A stretch of DNA of 64,000 nt from NCBI GenBank assembly GCA_025359205.1, contig JANYHD010000027.1:62001-126000 (forward strand), written 5' to 3'. The DNA comes from Gammaproteobacteria bacterium (lineage in GTDB: Bacteria > Pseudomonadota > Gammaproteobacteria > Steroidobacterales > Steroidobacteraceae). This document shows, in pieces, positions 25,012 to 35,734 of this stretch (position 1 is its first letter; every line of letters starts with the position of its first letter). The notes beneath the pieces were generated by a model. That model did no database searches. It was not told the DNA's origin and worked only from the letters and a program-made list of their open reading frames with translations. Both the position numbers and the translations under genes were made by a program.

Positions 25012-27885
25012 CTATTCAAGCGTAGCGCGCTCCCACTGTTCGTCCCGCCGCCGCAGCTCATAGGCCCTCCAGTAATGGCGGTCGAGCTTCAACGTGATCA
25101 TTTCCGGTGCGCCGTTGATCGCCAGCGTCTTGATCCGCAGCGAAGCGCGGTCGGGGCGGCCGGTGACGAGCTTCAGGAAACTATCGAGATCCGGCGTCGG
25201 CTGGCCGTCGACCTCGACGATGCGGCGCCCGGGAACCAGGCCGTAACGGCTGGCCGGAGAACCGTAGGAAAAATAGGCTACGTACACGCCACTGGGCTCA
25301 ATGCCGCGCTGCGCGCTGAGGGCCCGATGGCTCGCCTGCAGGGTCGCCCCCTGCCACAGCACGACGCGATCAATGTCGATGCCGCTCAGCGCCGTGGTCC
25401 TGATCGGCAGCGTGTGCTCGCCATCAGTGCGCCACACAGTCACCTGCACGAGTTCGCGCGCGGCCACCGCGCGCTCGACGTCGCGGAACTCGGTGACCGG
25501 CTGACCGTCGACCGCCAGCAGGATATCGCCCGACTGCAGCTGCGCCGCGGCGCTCGAACCACCCACGAGCCGCGTGACGCTCAGCACCTGGCGCCTGGCG
25601 GGGTTGCTCTTCTGGATGCGCGCCATCCACGCTTCGCTCAATCCCAGGCCGTGCGCGGCGGCCAGCGTCTGCGTCACGAACTCAGCCTCGAGGGAATGCA
25701 CGGGCGCGACGCGGCGCGCCAGGTCCAGCGTTTCGGCGATCAGCTCGGCACTCACGCCGCGAGTCTGCTGCACGAGCTCGTGGCCGTTGTCAGAAGCGAA
25801 GCTGGCCCACAAGCCGCGCACGCGGCCACCCCGGTCCGCCAGCACGCCGACCACGTCCTCGGGCGGACTGACCAGGGTCGCGACCTCAATGTTGCTGTCG
25901 CGGAACGCGATGGAGCGCGACAAGGGCAGCAGCAGCGGATCTATGGATGCGATCGTCGTGCTGCGCGACTTGAGCTCGCCGTTAGCATCCAGCCCGACGA
26001 CGTCCAGCGCCTCGCCGGTCCGCAGCGGTTGCGTGGCCAGGGACGCGGCCCGCACCGCGGCGCCCCGCAGCAGCGATGGATCGTATTGAACGACGGCCAG
26101 GTTATGAAGCGGATGGATGTAGACCACGCGGCCCGGAATCTCCACCGTGCCGCCAAAAGTCAGCCGCACGTCGCCGACCGAGACGGGCACCGTGTTGCGG
26201 TCCGTGACCACCAGTCCGCGCGCCGCGTCGACGATCAGTCCGGTGCCGTGGTAGTTGCGTTCGTTGACGCCCGAAATCGGGTACGGCATGTCGAAGGTCA
26301 TGCCCACGAGCGAGGACGCCAGCAGACGCTCGGCCGGCTCGCTCGCCGTGGACGGTTGCGCTACCTCCCCACCAACGGGATCCGAGGCCGCCGCCGGCAC
26401 CGACAGGTTGGCACAGTCCCAGTAGCCGGTGGCGTCGTTGCGCACGCAGTGCCGCGCAGGAAACCAGCGCCGGTCCATGTGCGCCGAGCGCAACTCGGCA
26501 TGATTCGGCTCATCGAGCGTCACGTAGCGCACCGCAAAACGCGCTCCATCGCCCAACGCGGCGATGCCGCCTTCGAAGTCCGACAGCGTGGCGACCGGCT
26601 TGGAGTTGAGTTCGGTAATGACCGCACCGCGCGGCACGCCGGCCGCGTCCAGGCTGTAGCCAGCCGATGCCACGAACACGCCCTTGATTGGCAGGTGGAA
26701 ATGACGCGCCTCCTGGTAGGAGAGCGAGTGCACGACGGCGTCGCCAATTTCCAGGTAGCTCGCCGGCGTGATCGCCTGCAGGTCCTCGACCGTGAGCTGC
26801 ACTGTGAACGGCTGGCTACCGCGCTCGAGCTCGAGCTTCACCGGCGTCCCCACGGCGTCATCGAGCACGGTCTCGAGCGGCTCGAAGCCTGTAAGCAGTT
26901 CGTTATTCACACGTACGAGGACGTCGCCTGGAGCGAGCAGCTTGTCGCTCGCCGAACCCGGCTGCACGCGCTCGACCACCAGCATGCCGGTGTTCGCGGG
27001 TTGCGCGCGCCGCGCCGCCGCTTCCGTGTCGGTGCGCAGGCCCAGCCGCCGCAATTCATCGTAAGGACGATAGCGAAATTCCGTTTCGATGGTGCCGCGC
27101 GTGACGGGTTTGCCCTGCTGGATGAGCCGCAGGGCGCGCTGCACTCGGCCCAGCGGCAGGTAGAAACTCGTGGCCGCACCGGTCGAGCCGCCGGCGTTGA
27201 GCGCAACCACCCTGCCCTGCACGTCGACCACCGGCGAACCAGAGGAACCTCCGGAGGTGCTCGACGCCGCCTGGATGTAGAAAGTGTTGAAGTCGTTGTA
27301 GCGGCCGAGCCCGTACTCGGGCGCCTCGCGATCGAGGCGCGCAAGCGTGCCCGCCAGAATCGAGAGCTGCTCACCCGCATCATTGCCGACGACGCGGATC
27401 TCGCGGCCGACCTGCGCCGCTTCCGGCGCCAGCGGCAACGCGGCGGGCGTGGTGAAGCGCAGCTTGGCCGGATCGTAGTGGTAGATGCCAAAATCGTGCA
27501 CCGGATCACGATAGACCGGATGCAGCTCGACTTCTTCGCGGTTGAGGAAAGTTGCCTCGGCAATCACCGGCCCCGGCGTGACCACGTGGCGATTGGTGAG
27601 TATCAGGCCACGCTCGGCGTCGACCACGAAGCCGGTGGCCTGGGCCGTGACATTGCGTTCGGTGTCGAAAGAACGCGTCTGGTCGATCTCGATCGTGACC
27701 ACGCTGCCGGCGATGCGCTCGAGCGTGCGAGCCCAGTCGGCCAGTGGCGCGGCCCTGGCCGCGGCAACCGCGGCGGGCGCATTATGGGCAGCCGGAGAAG
27801 TGTGGGCAACCGGGGCAGCAGGCGCCGCGGACCCAGTGGCCCACAACAGGGCCGCCAGCAACAGACCCAGCGTTGGGCGCGTCAC
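25012..27885 (-). CDS. Double HtrA-like serine protease with multiple PDZ domains (Nma111-like)
   Basis: A 957-residue protein with a signal peptide (about residues 1-22), so likely periplasmic. Domain order is an intact trypsin-like domain (His100 in LTNRHVV, Asp131 in PVHDFG, Ser215 in GGSSGSPVV), PDZ (about 296-370), PDZ-like (about 400-455), a second degenerate trypsin-like domain (about 525-735, with Asn564 in TDRNTVP where His belongs and no GSSG motif), then two PDZ-like repeats (about 770-835 and 865-935). This one-active-one-dead architecture and segments such as YNDFNTFYIQAASS are those of eukaryotic Nma111/Ynm3, and not of DegP. A 4-nt overlap joins it to the PfkB kinase gene. Confidence 0.85.
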   Translation of the reverse strand: MTRPTLGLLLAALLWATGSAAPAAPVAHTSPAAHNAPAAVAAARAAPLADWARTLERIAGSVVTIEIDQTRSFDTERNVTAQATGFVVDAERGLILTNRHVVTPGPVIAEATFLNREEVELHPVYRDPVHDFGIYHYDPAKLRFTTPAALPLAPEAAQVGREIRVVGNDAGEQLSILAGTLARLDREAPEYGLGRYNDFNTFYIQAASSTSGGSSGSPVVDVQGRVVALNAGGSTGAATSFYLPLGRVQRALRLIQQGKPVTRGTIETEFRYRPYDELRRLGLRTDTEAAARRAQPANTGMLVVERVQPGSASDKLLAPGDVLVRVNNELLTGFEPLETVLDDAVGTPVKLELERGSQPFTVQLTVEDLQAITPASYLEIGDAVVHSLSYQEARHFHLPIKGVFVASAGYSLDAAGVPRGAVITELNSKPVATLSDFEGGIAALGDGARFAVRYVTLDEPNHAELRSAHMDRRWFPARHCVRNDATGYWDCANLSVPAAASDPVGGEVAQPSTASEPAERLLASSLVGMTFDMPYPISGVNERNYHGTGLIVDAARGLVVTDRNTVPVSVGDVRLTFGGTVEIPGRVVYIHPLHNLAVVQYDPSLLRGAAVRAASLATQPLRTGEALDVVGLDANGELKSRSTTIASIDPLLLPLSRSIAFRDSNIEVATLVSPPEDVVGVLADRGGRVRGLWASFASDNGHELVQQTRGVSAELIAETLDLARRVAPVHSLEAEFVTQTLAAAHGLGLSEAWMARIQKSNPARRQVLSVTRLVGGSSAAAQLQSGDILLAVDGQPVTEFRDVERAVAARELVQVTVWRTDGEHTLPIRTTALSGIDIDRVVLWQGATLQASHRALSAQRGIEPSGVYVAYFSYGSPASRYGLVPGRRIVEVDGQPTPDLDSFLKLVTGRPDRASLRIKTLAINGAPEMITLKLDRHYWRAYELRRRDEQWERATLE

Positions 27886-28814
27886 AGCGCCGCCCCAAAA
27901 TTTTCGCGAAAGCGCGCGGCGAATTGTACTTGGTCGAATCTGTGCTGCTGAGTGCCGTGCGATTCCATCTTGATCGCGCCGGCGAGCGAGGCGACGCGCC
28001 CCGTGGTCGGCCAGTCCAGTTCACGCTGCAAGCCATACAGGAGCCCGGCGCGATAGGCATCGCCGCAACCGGTCGGATCGGCCAGCCGCGCGGCGCGGGC
28101 CGCCGGGATTTCATGGCGCTGGCCGCCGGCAAAAATCCATGAGCCCTCGCCACCCCGCGTGACGATGAGCGCCTGCACGCGCGCGGCGATTTCAGTCAGC
28201 GACCATCCGGTACGTTCTGCCAGCATGCTGCCCTCGTAGTCATTGACGGCGACCCAGGATGCGGTGCCAACCAGCGCACGCAGCTCCTCGCCATTGAACA
28301 TTGGTAAACCCTGACCTGGATCAAAAATGTAGGGGATGCCCGCGGCCGCGAACTGCGCGGCGTGCTCGAGCATGCCCTGGCGGCCATCCGGGGCGACGAG
28401 GCCCAGTCGCACGCCCGGCGCCGCCGAAATGTGATTGAGGTGCGAGTGGTTCATCGCGCCGGGATGGAAAGCCGTGATCTGGTTGTCATCGAGATCGGTG
28501 GTGATGAACGCCTGCGCGGTAAACTCCTCCGGCACCACGCGCAGGTGCGCACGCACGATGCCCTGCGCGTCGAGCCAGGACGCGTAGGGTGAAAAATCAT
28601 GGCCCACCGTGGCCATGACCAGGCCTGCGCCGCCGAGGAGCTTCAGGTTGTAGGCGATGTTGCCGGCGCAGCCGCCGAAATTCCTGCGCATCGAGGGCGC
28701 TAGGAAGGACACGTTCAGCACGTGGATGCGCTCGGGCAGTATGTGCTCGCGAAAGCGCCCCTCGAACACCATGACGGTGTCGTAGGCCATCGAGCCGCAG
28801 ATCAATGCCGTCAT
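27882..28814 (-). CDS. PfkB-family carbohydrate/adenosine kinase
   Basis: A 310-residue ribokinase-fold kinase. It has the N-terminal PfkB motif RRNFGGCAGNIAYNLKLLGG and the C-terminal ADPTGCGDAYRAGLLYG (anion hole and catalytic Asp, about residue 255). The closest resemblance is to bacterial adenosine-kinase-like PfkB proteins, since it starts ALICGSMAYDTVMVF, but the substrate cannot be read from the sequence. ATG 28814 is chosen because the first strand begins here. The longer open frame overlaps dgkA. It is 19 bp after dgkA. Confidence 0.85.
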   Translation of the reverse strand: MTALICGSMAYDTVMVFEGRFREHILPERIHVLNVSFLAPSMRRNFGGCAGNIAYNLKLLGGAGLVMATVGHDFSPYASWLDAQGIVRAHLRVVPEEFTAQAFITTDLDDNQITAFHPGAMNHSHLNHISAAPGVRLGLVAPDGRQGMLEHAAQFAAAGIPYIFDPGQGLPMFNGEELRALVGTASWVAVNDYEGSMLAERTGWSLTEIAARVQALIVTRGGEGSWIFAGGQRHEIPAARAARLADPTGCGDAYRAGLLYGLQRELDWPTTGRVASLAGAIKMESHGTQQHRFDQVQFAARFRENFGAAL

Positions 28815-28833
28815 CCAGCCTCTCCCGCAGTCT

Positions 28834-29211
28834 TCACCGGTCCAACAGGACCAGCAACCATACTGCGGACAGCAGCACGAAGGCCATGAACACCGCGGCG
28901 GAGCCGAGATCCTTGGCCAGTCCCGCGAGTTCATTGCGCTCGAGGCCGACGCGATCGACGACCGCCTCGACCGCACTGTTGAGCAGTTCGACGATCAGCA
29001 CCAGCAGCACCGGCGCCACCAGCAAGGCCCGTTCGACGCCATTGTGCCCGAGCCAGAGGCCGAGCGGCACGGCGAGCACGGTGAAAGCCAGCTCCTGGCG
29101 AAACGCCGCTTCTTCGCGGTATGCGCCGGCCAGCCCCTTGGCAGTCGCTGCGAAGGCGCGCAACAGGCGCGTGAAGCCGCGCGGCTTGTCGCGTTCTATC
29201 ACGCTGACCAC
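28834..29211 (-). CDS. dgkA: Diacylglycerol kinase
   Basis: About 125 residues, a trimeric inner-membrane enzyme that phosphorylates diacylglycerol for phospholipid recycling. Family marks are AYREEAAFRQELAFT (cytosolic face) and IVELLNSAVEAVVDR (catalytic Glu region), with three membrane helices. The start is uncertain. GTG 29211 lies 5 bp after the gcvPB stop. GTG 29202 is equally possible. A TTG at 29241 would overlap gcvPB. Confidence 0.92.
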   Translation of the reverse strand: MVSVIERDKPRGFTRLLRAFAATAKGLAGAYREEAAFRQELAFTVLAVPLGLWLGHNGVERALLVAPVLLVLIVELLNSAVEAVVDRVGLERNELAGLAKDLGSAAVFMAFVLLSAVWLLVLLDR

Positions 29212-29215
29212 CCCG

Positions 29216-30703
29216 TCACGGTGCAGGTGGCCGATAGGCAAGGTCGAGCTCGCGCGCCGCGCGCACGTCGTCGAGCCGGCGCACCGGCATCGTGTGCGGG
29301 GCGCCGCGCACCGTGTCGGGTTCGGTGGCCGCTTCGCGCAGGATCTGCGCCATCGCCGCCACGAACGCGTCCAGCGTTTCCTTGCTTTCTGTCTCAGTCG
29401 GCTCGATCAGCAGGCACTCGGGCACGAGCAGCGGAAAATACGTGGTCGGCGCGTGGAACCCCAGGTCGAGCAGGCGTTTGGCGACATCCATCGCCGTCAC
29501 GCCCTGCTGCTGCGCCAGCGCCTTGAGCGTCAGGATGAACTCGTGGCTTGCGCGCCGTTGCGGATAGGCGGCAACGAAACCGGCCTGCTGGAGCCGCGCG
29601 AGCAAATAGTTTGAATTGAGTGTCGCGTACTCGCCGACGCGGCTCATGCCCTCGCGTCCGAGCATGCGCATGTACACGTAGGCGCGCAGCAGCACGCCGG
29701 CGTTGCCATTGAAGCCGGTGAGCCGGCCGATCGACTGCGGCAGGTCCTGCTCGCCCTGCCAGCGGTAGCGCGCAGCCTCGCCCGCGCCGCTCTTTGCGAC
29801 CACCGGCAGCGGCATGAACGGCAGCAGCCGTGGGCCCACACCCACGGCTCCGGCCCCGGGTCCACCACCGCCGTGCGGCGTGGAGAAGGTCTTGTGCAGG
29901 TTCATGTGCAGGACGTCGAATTCCATGTCGCCCGGGCGCACCTTGCCGAGGATTGCGTTGAGGTTCGCGCCGTCGTAGTAGAGCAGCCCGCCGGCCGCGT
30001 GCACGATGCGCGCCACCTCGGTGATGCGCCGCTCGAAGATGCCGAGCGTCGATGGGTTGGTCAGCATGATGCCAGCCGTCTTCGGACCGACCGCGGCCGC
30101 GAGCGCCGCGAGGTCGACATCGCCGTCGGGCCCGACGCCCACCTCGCGCGCCACGCAGCCGCACATGGTGGCCGTGGCGGGATTGGTGCCATGCGCCGCC
30201 GTGGGCACGATGATCTCGTTGCGGGCCAGGTCGCCGCGCGCACGATGATAGGCGCGGATCATCGCCACGCCGGCGAACTCGCCGTGCGCGCCGGCCATGG
30301 GCGTGAGCGCCACGCCGCGCATGCCCGTGACCTCCTTGAGCATCTCCTGCAGCTCGTACATGCACTCCAGGAACCCCTGGCTGTGACGCGCGCTCGCCAG
30401 CGGATGCCGACCGAGGAATTCCGGCAGCAGCGCCGCGGCATTGCAGGCGCGCGGGTTGTACTTCATGGTGCAGGAACCGAGCGGGTAGAAATGCGTGTCG
30501 ATCGAGAAATTGAGCTGCGACAGGCGAGTGTAGTGCCGCACCACGTCGAGCTCGCTCACTTCCGGGAGCGGCGCGCGCCGTGCGCGGCGGAGCGCGGCGG
30601 GCACCGCGGGCGGATTGCTCTCGGGGGCGGGCCATTGCCCGCGCGCACCGCGGCCGGCGCGGCCGAATTCGTACACCAGCGGCTCACACATGGGCAGGGT
30701 CAT
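29216..30703 (-). CDS. gcvPB: Glycine dehydrogenase (decarboxylating) subunit 2, P-protein beta
   Basis: A 495-residue PLP-carrying half of the split P-protein. It decarboxylates glycine and passes the aminomethyl group to lipoyl-GcvH. The PLP lysine lies in [29 protein letters not shown] and [11 protein letters not shown] are also typical. ATG 30703 has AGGAA upstream and overlaps the gcvPA stop by four bases. Confidence 0.96.
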   Translation of the reverse strand: MTLPMCEPLVYEFGRAGRGARGQWPAPESNPPAVPAALRRARRAPLPEVSELDVVRHYTRLSQLNFSIDTHFYPLGSCTMKYNPRACNAAALLPEFLGRHPLASARHSQGFLECMYELQEMLKEVTGMRGVALTPMAGAHGEFAGVAMIRAYHRARGDLARNEIIVPTAAHGTNPATATMCGCVAREVGVGPDGDVDLAALAAAVGPKTAGIMLTNPSTLGIFERRITEVARIVHAAGGLLYYDGANLNAILGKVRPGDMEFDVLHMNLHKTFSTPHGGGGPGAGAVGVGPRLLPFMPLPVVAKSGAGEAARYRWQGEQDLPQSIGRLTGFNGNAGVLLRAYVYMRMLGREGMSRVGEYATLNSNYLLARLQQAGFVAAYPQRRASHEFILTLKALAQQQGVTAMDVAKRLLDLGFHAPTTYFPLLVPECLLIEPTETESKETLDAFVAAMAQILREAATEPDTVRGAPHTMPVRRLDDVRAARELDLAYRPPAP

Positions 30704-32085
30704 GCTTGCTTCCTCGCGGCTGGCGCAGACTGGAGCACTTCGCCCAGGGCTGCCGCATATGTGGCGATGTCCGCGGCGCTGCGCGCCTCCGTAGCACAGA
30801 CCAGCAGCGCCGGCCCCAGTTCCGGATAGCATTCTGCCAGGTCGAAACCGCCTTCGATGCCACGCGCCGCGAGCGCCTCAAGCACGGGTGCCACCGGTCG
30901 GTCGATCAGCAGCACGGCCTCGTGGAAGCGCGTCCCGCTGAATGCCGTGCGTACGCCGGGCAGGCGGGCGAGCGCGGCCACCAGTTCGGACGTGCGGGCC
31001 ATGCAGGCGCTGGCGACTCGCTCCAGCCCCTCGGCGCCCATCATCGCCAGGTAAATGGTGCCGGCGATCATCAGCAGGCCCTGATTGGTGCAGATGTTCG
31101 AGGTGGCCTTGCCGCGGCGGATATGCTGCTCGCGCGCCTGCAGCGTGAGCGTGAACCCGGGCCGGCCGTCCAGGTCGACCGTGCGGCCGACGATGCGGCC
31201 AGGCATCTGGCGCACGAATTCCATGCGCGTGGCCATGAAGCCGAAATAGGGGCCGCCCGATGAGAGCGGACACCCAAGCGGTTGGCCGTCGCCGACGACG
31301 ATGTCGGCGCCGCGCTGGCCCCACAGTCCCGGCGGCTTGAGCAGCGCGAGTGAAGTTGGATTGACGGTTGCGATCACCAGCGCGCCACGCGCGTGCGCCC
31401 AGTCGGTCAGGGCATCGACGTCCTCCAGCACACCGAAGAAGTTCGGCTGCTGGATCACCAGCGCCGTGACGTCCTGCCCGGCGTAGGGCGCGAGCGCCTC
31501 GAGCTCGGTCTGGCCGCGCTCGCGCACATAGGGGATTTCCTCGAGCTTCAGGCCCTGGCCACCGGTCGAGGCCTGCGCAACAGCCCGGTAATGCGGGTTC
31601 AACGTACGCGGTAGCAGCACTCTCCCCGCAGTAGACTTGCGATTCGCCCGCACTGCCATCAGGCAGGCTTCCGCGACGGCCGTAGCGCCGTCGTATACCG
31701 AGGCATTAGCCACTTCGGCGCCGGTCAGCGCGGTGATCATCGACTGATATTCGTAGATCGTCTGCAGCGTGCCTTGGCTGGCCTCGGCCTGGTAGGGCGT
31801 ATAGGCGCTGTAGAACTCGCCGCGCGAGACGATGGCCCACACCGCCGCCGGAATGTGATGCTCGTAGGCTCCGGCACCGATGAAATTAAGCGGCCGGCCG
31901 TCCATACGGGCGCGCGCATACATGAGCTGCATCACCTGCTGCTCGTTCAGGCCCGCGGGAATTCCCGCCAGCGAACGCACCCGCAGTTCCACCGGGATCT
32001 CCTCGAACAGCGCCTCGATGTCGGAGGCGCCGATCGCGGCCAGCATTTCCGTCACGTCGGCTTCAGTGTGTGGAATGAAAGGCAT
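30700..32085 (-). CDS. gcvPA: Glycine dehydrogenase (decarboxylating) subunit 1, P-protein alpha
   Basis: A 461-residue N-terminal half of the two-subunit P-protein. The start [19 protein letters not shown] is typical for the family, as are [14 protein letters not shown] and [16 protein letters not shown] precedes ATG 32085. It follows gcvH after a 45-bp gap that shows no clear terminator. Confidence 0.96.
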   Translation of the reverse strand: MPFIPHTEADVTEMLAAIGASDIEALFEEIPVELRVRSLAGIPAGLNEQQVMQLMYARARMDGRPLNFIGAGAYEHHIPAAVWAIVSRGEFYSAYTPYQAEASQGTLQTIYEYQSMITALTGAEVANASVYDGATAVAEACLMAVRANRKSTAGRVLLPRTLNPHYRAVAQASTGGQGLKLEEIPYVRERGQTELEALAPYAGQDVTALVIQQPNFFGVLEDVDALTDWAHARGALVIATVNPTSLALLKPPGLWGQRGADIVVGDGQPLGCPLSSGGPYFGFMATRMEFVRQMPGRIVGRTVDLDGRPGFTLTLQAREQHIRRGKATSNICTNQGLLMIAGTIYLAMMGAEGLERVASACMARTSELVAALARLPGVRTAFSGTRFHEAVLLIDRPVAPVLEALAARGIEGGFDLAECYPELGPALLVCATEARSAADIATYAAALGEVLQSAPAARKQA

Positions 32086-32130
32086 GGCAACTCCTCAACC
32101 GGCCGCGCGCAGCAACGCGCAGGCGTGCAC

Positions 32131-32520
32131 TCAGCCGGACTCGGCCAGCGTGGCGTAGGCCCTGGCGTCCAGCAGTCCCGCCGCGGCAGGGGCCGCGCTG
32201 GGCTTGATGCGCACGATCCAGCCGCCGCCGTAGGGATCCTGGTTGATCAGCTCCGGCGTCTTTGCCAGCGCCTCGTTGACCGCGACCACGGTGCCGGCGA
32301 CCGGTGCGTACACGTCGGAGGCCGCCTTCACCGATTCGACCACCGCGAAGGCCTCGCCCTGCTGCAGGTTGCGACCCACGCTCGGCACCTCCACGAACAC
32401 CAGGTCGCCCAGTGCATGCTGCGCATGATCGCTGATGCCGACCTCGACGTCGCCGCCCGCCTGCTCACGCAGCCACTCGTGGCTGCGCGCGTACTTGAGA
32501 TCTGCCGGGACATTTTCCAT
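32131..32520 (-). CDS. gcvH: Glycine cleavage system H protein
   Basis: A 129-residue lipoyl carrier that shuttles the aminomethyl group between P, T and L proteins. The lipoylated lysine is in AVVESVKAASDVYAP, and SHEWLR opens the fold. ATG 32520 is preferred over GTG 32526 for spacing to a GGAG. It lies 19 bp after gcvT. Confidence 0.96.
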   Translation of the reverse strand: MENVPADLKYARSHEWLREQAGGDVEVGISDHAQHALGDLVFVEVPSVGRNLQQGEAFAVVESVKAASDVYAPVAGTVVAVNEALAKTPELINQDPYGGGWIVRIKPSAAPAAAGLLDARAYATLAESG

Positions 32521-32539
32521 CGTCACTTTCTCCCTGAGT

Positions 32540-33661
32540 TTAATATGCAGCCGTCACGGTGCCATCCAATTCCACCAGCACCCGGCCGTGGCGTACGAAC
32601 GGCGGGCGCACCACCCGCGCGTCGAGCAACTTGCCGCGCACTTCGACCTGCACCGTGCCGCCCACGATCGCGGCCGCCGCCGGCACGCGCGCCAGCGCGA
32701 TCGAGCGCGCGAGCGTCGGCGAAAACGTGCCGCTCGTGACGCAGCCGTCACCGGCCGCCGTGGCCACGCGCTGGTGCGAGCGCATCACGGCGCGGTCTGC
32801 GAGCAGCAAGCCTATTGCGCTTTGCCCTCCGCCGGCAGCGCGCAGGTCCTCGAGCGCACTCCGTCCAATGAACCGCCGCTCGGCCGGCTCGAAGGCCACG
32901 GTCCAGGCCAGGCCCGATTCGAGTGGCTGCGTACTCTCATCCATGTCGCTGCCATAGAGGTTCATACCCGCTTCGAGCCGCAGCGTATCGCGCGCCCCCA
33001 GGCCGCAGGAGCGCACGCCCAGTTCATTGAGGCGCTGCCACAGCGCGGTTGCGTCCGCGACCGGCACCATGACCTCGAATCCGTCCTCGCCGGTGTAGCC
33101 GGTGCGCGCCACAAACCAGGCACCGAGCTGCGCGCCGCAGAAAGCGCCCAGCCCCAGGGCTGCCGCCGCCTCAGGCGGCGCCAGGAGCGAGGCCAGGTGC
33201 GCTCGCGCTTGCGGCCCCTGCACGGCAATCATCGCCAGCTCGCGCCGCTCCTGCACCTCGACGCCGATTTCACTGGCGTGGGCTCGGATCCAGGCCAGGT
33301 CCTTGTCGCGTGTGCCGGCGTTCACCACCATGCGAAACCAGGTGGGGTCGAGGTAATAGACGATCAGGTCGTCGATGATGCCGCCGTCTTCCCGGAGCAT
33401 GCAGCTGTACAGCGCCTTGCCGGGCTGCGTGAGCCGCAGCACGTCGTTGGCCAGGAGCTTGCGCAGGAACTCGCGCGTGCGCGCGCCCCGCAGGTCGAGC
33501 ACGCACATGTGCGAAACGTCGAACAGGCCGGCGGCGCGTCGCACCGCGTGATGCTCCTCGATCTGCGAGCCGTAGTTGACCGGCATGTCCCAGCCGCCGA
33601 AGTCGACTATGCGTGCGCCGAGCGCGACGTGCAGATCGTAGAGTGGAGTGCGTAGTCCCAA
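32540..33661 (-). CDS. gcvT: Aminomethyltransferase, glycine cleavage T protein
   Basis: About 373 residues. It moves the one-carbon unit from lipoyl-GcvH to tetrahydrofolate, releasing ammonia. Motifs are [30 protein letters not shown] and [11 protein letters not shown]. Start choice: TTG 33661 has GGAG at ideal spacing and matches the family N-terminus. An ATG at 33700 has only a weak site and would begin 10 nt after the attenuator's U-run. The open frame running back to 34000 passes through the riboswitch and is not coding. Confidence 0.94.
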   Translation of the reverse strand: MGLRTPLYDLHVALGARIVDFGGWDMPVNYGSQIEEHHAVRRAAGLFDVSHMCVLDLRGARTREFLRKLLANDVLRLTQPGKALYSCMLREDGGIIDDLIVYYLDPTWFRMVVNAGTRDKDLAWIRAHASEIGVEVQERRELAMIAVQGPQARAHLASLLAPPEAAAALGLGAFCGAQLGAWFVARTGYTGEDGFEVMVPVADATALWQRLNELGVRSCGLGARDTLRLEAGMNLYGSDMDESTQPLESGLAWTVAFEPAERRFIGRSALEDLRAAGGGQSAIGLLLADRAVMRSHQRVATAAGDGCVTSGTFSPTLARSIALARVPAAAAIVGGTVQVEVRGKLLDARVVRPPFVRHGRVLVELDGTVTAAY

Positions 33662-33709
33662 CCTGTTCTCCAGCAGCCGGCCATTCCACCAACAAACCAT
33701 CCCGCCAAC

Positions 33710-33754
33710 AAAAAAGGGCGGCAGGGGCACTGCCCCGCAACGCACCTGCCGCCC
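33710..33754 (-). terminator. Rho-independent terminator/attenuator of the glycine riboswitch
   Basis: On the minus strand GGGCGGCAGG (33745-33754) can pair with CCTGCCGCCC (33716-33725), followed directly by six Ts (33710-33715), upstream of gcvT. The 5' arm touches the P1 strand of the second aptamer at 33754-33762, so ligand-stabilised P1 could compete with the terminator. Confidence 0.85.
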
Positions 33755-33960
33755 CTCTGTCCTTCTTACCTGAGAGATCGGGCCGCAGCCTGGTAGGACC
33801 GCCGCCGCACCCCTTCGGTGGGCGGGCCTGCCACGAGGCGCCGCCGCTCTCCAGAGCCCATCCTTGACCTGCCGTTCCTGGTGCCTGAGCGTTTCCGGGC
33901 GGAATTTGCGCCTTCGGCGTCCTGGCTTCCGGCTTGCGCCGGGGCCCGGATCTCTTCGGA
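33754..33960 (-). promoter_or_regulatory. Tandem glycine riboswitch (gcvT motif) upstream of the gcv operon
   Basis: Two aptamers in series on the minus strand. Aptamer I (about 33866-33960) has GAAGAGATCC, the GCCGAAGGCG hairpin and CGCTCAGGCACCAGGAAC. Aptamer II (about 33754-33857) has GGGCTCTGGAGAGC, CACCGAAGGGGT, GATCTCTCAGG and AAGGACAGAGG. These are the known conserved cores of the glycine riboswitch. With the terminator that follows, it probably turns gcvT-gcvH-gcvPA-gcvPB on when glycine is abundant. It accounts for most of the 323-bp gene-free stretch before ispG. Confidence 0.93.
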
Positions 33961-34011
33961 CAGATCTTGCTGACGGGGGACAAATCATACCAGTTGCCAC
34001 GCTGCCGCCAC

Positions 34012-34017
34012 TACAAT
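34012..34017 (+). promoter_or_regulatory. Candidate -10 element (TACAAT) directly upstream of ispG
   Basis: TACAAT ends 6 bp before the ispG ATG at 34024, placing the transcription start at or next to the start codon. No ribosome binding site is visible between. A TTGCCA at 33994 is spaced only 12 bp away, too close for a standard -35. Confidence 0.4.
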
Positions 34018-34023
34018 TGCGTC

Positions 34024-35259
<1,236 letters not shown>

Positions 35260-35297
35260 CCCTGATTGCGCGGCCACCACGCACGGAGCATCACACC

Positions 35298-35636
35298 ATG
35301 ACCACCCTGACCGAGAAGCGTTGCAAGCCCTGCGAAGGCGGCACGGCGCCGCTGACCGCGGCCGAAGCTGGCACGCAACTGGCGCGGCTGGCCACAGGCT
35401 GGCAGCTTGGCGATGCCGGCAAGAGCCTGCGGCGCGAATTCCGCTTCGTAGATTTCTACCGCACCATGAGTTTCGTCAATGCCATAGCCCACATCGCCAA
35501 CCAGGACGACCACCATCCCGACCTGGAAGTGGGCTACAACTACTGCCGCGTGCGCTACAGCACGCATTCGATCGGTGGCCTGTCCGAGAACGACTTCATC
35601 TGCGCGGCGAAAATCGACCTGGTCACGGGCCTCTAG
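35298..35636 (+). CDS. phhB: 4a-hydroxytetrahydrobiopterin dehydratase (PCD/PhhB)
   Basis: A 112-residue protein that recycles the pterin cofactor of aromatic amino acid hydroxylases by dehydrating the 4a-carbinolamine. The active-site run is NQDDHHPDLEVGYN (catalytic His pair), then VRYSTHSIGGLSENDF. ATG 35298 begins at the usual place, 38 bp after ispG. The upstream open frame is an ispG shadow. Confidence 0.93.
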   Translation: MTTLTEKRCKPCEGGTAPLTAAEAGTQLARLATGWQLGDAGKSLRREFRFVDFYRTMSFVNAIAHIANQDDHHPDLEVGYNYCRVRYSTHSIGGLSENDFICAAKIDLVTGL

Positions 35637-35734
35637 GCGCTATCCGCTAGGTAGTGCTACGAATGTTCAGGCGCCCACCGCGGCGCTAGCCTTGCGCTGC
35701 TCCGGTGAAGGATGACCGGCAGCGAGGAGGCTTT

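Noticed and set aside
25075-27951. A 958-codon open frame on the plus strand opposite the Nma111-like gene
   Set aside because: Its translation is rich in Arg/His/Gln/Ala and has no recognisable domain. It mirrors the high GC3 of the real gene on the other strand, where the protease and PDZ motifs lie.
33864-34021. Open frames running into ispG and gcvT from the region between them
   Set aside because: The stretch is a glycine riboswitch and promoter. The frames carry no domain, and the families begin at 34024 and about 33661.
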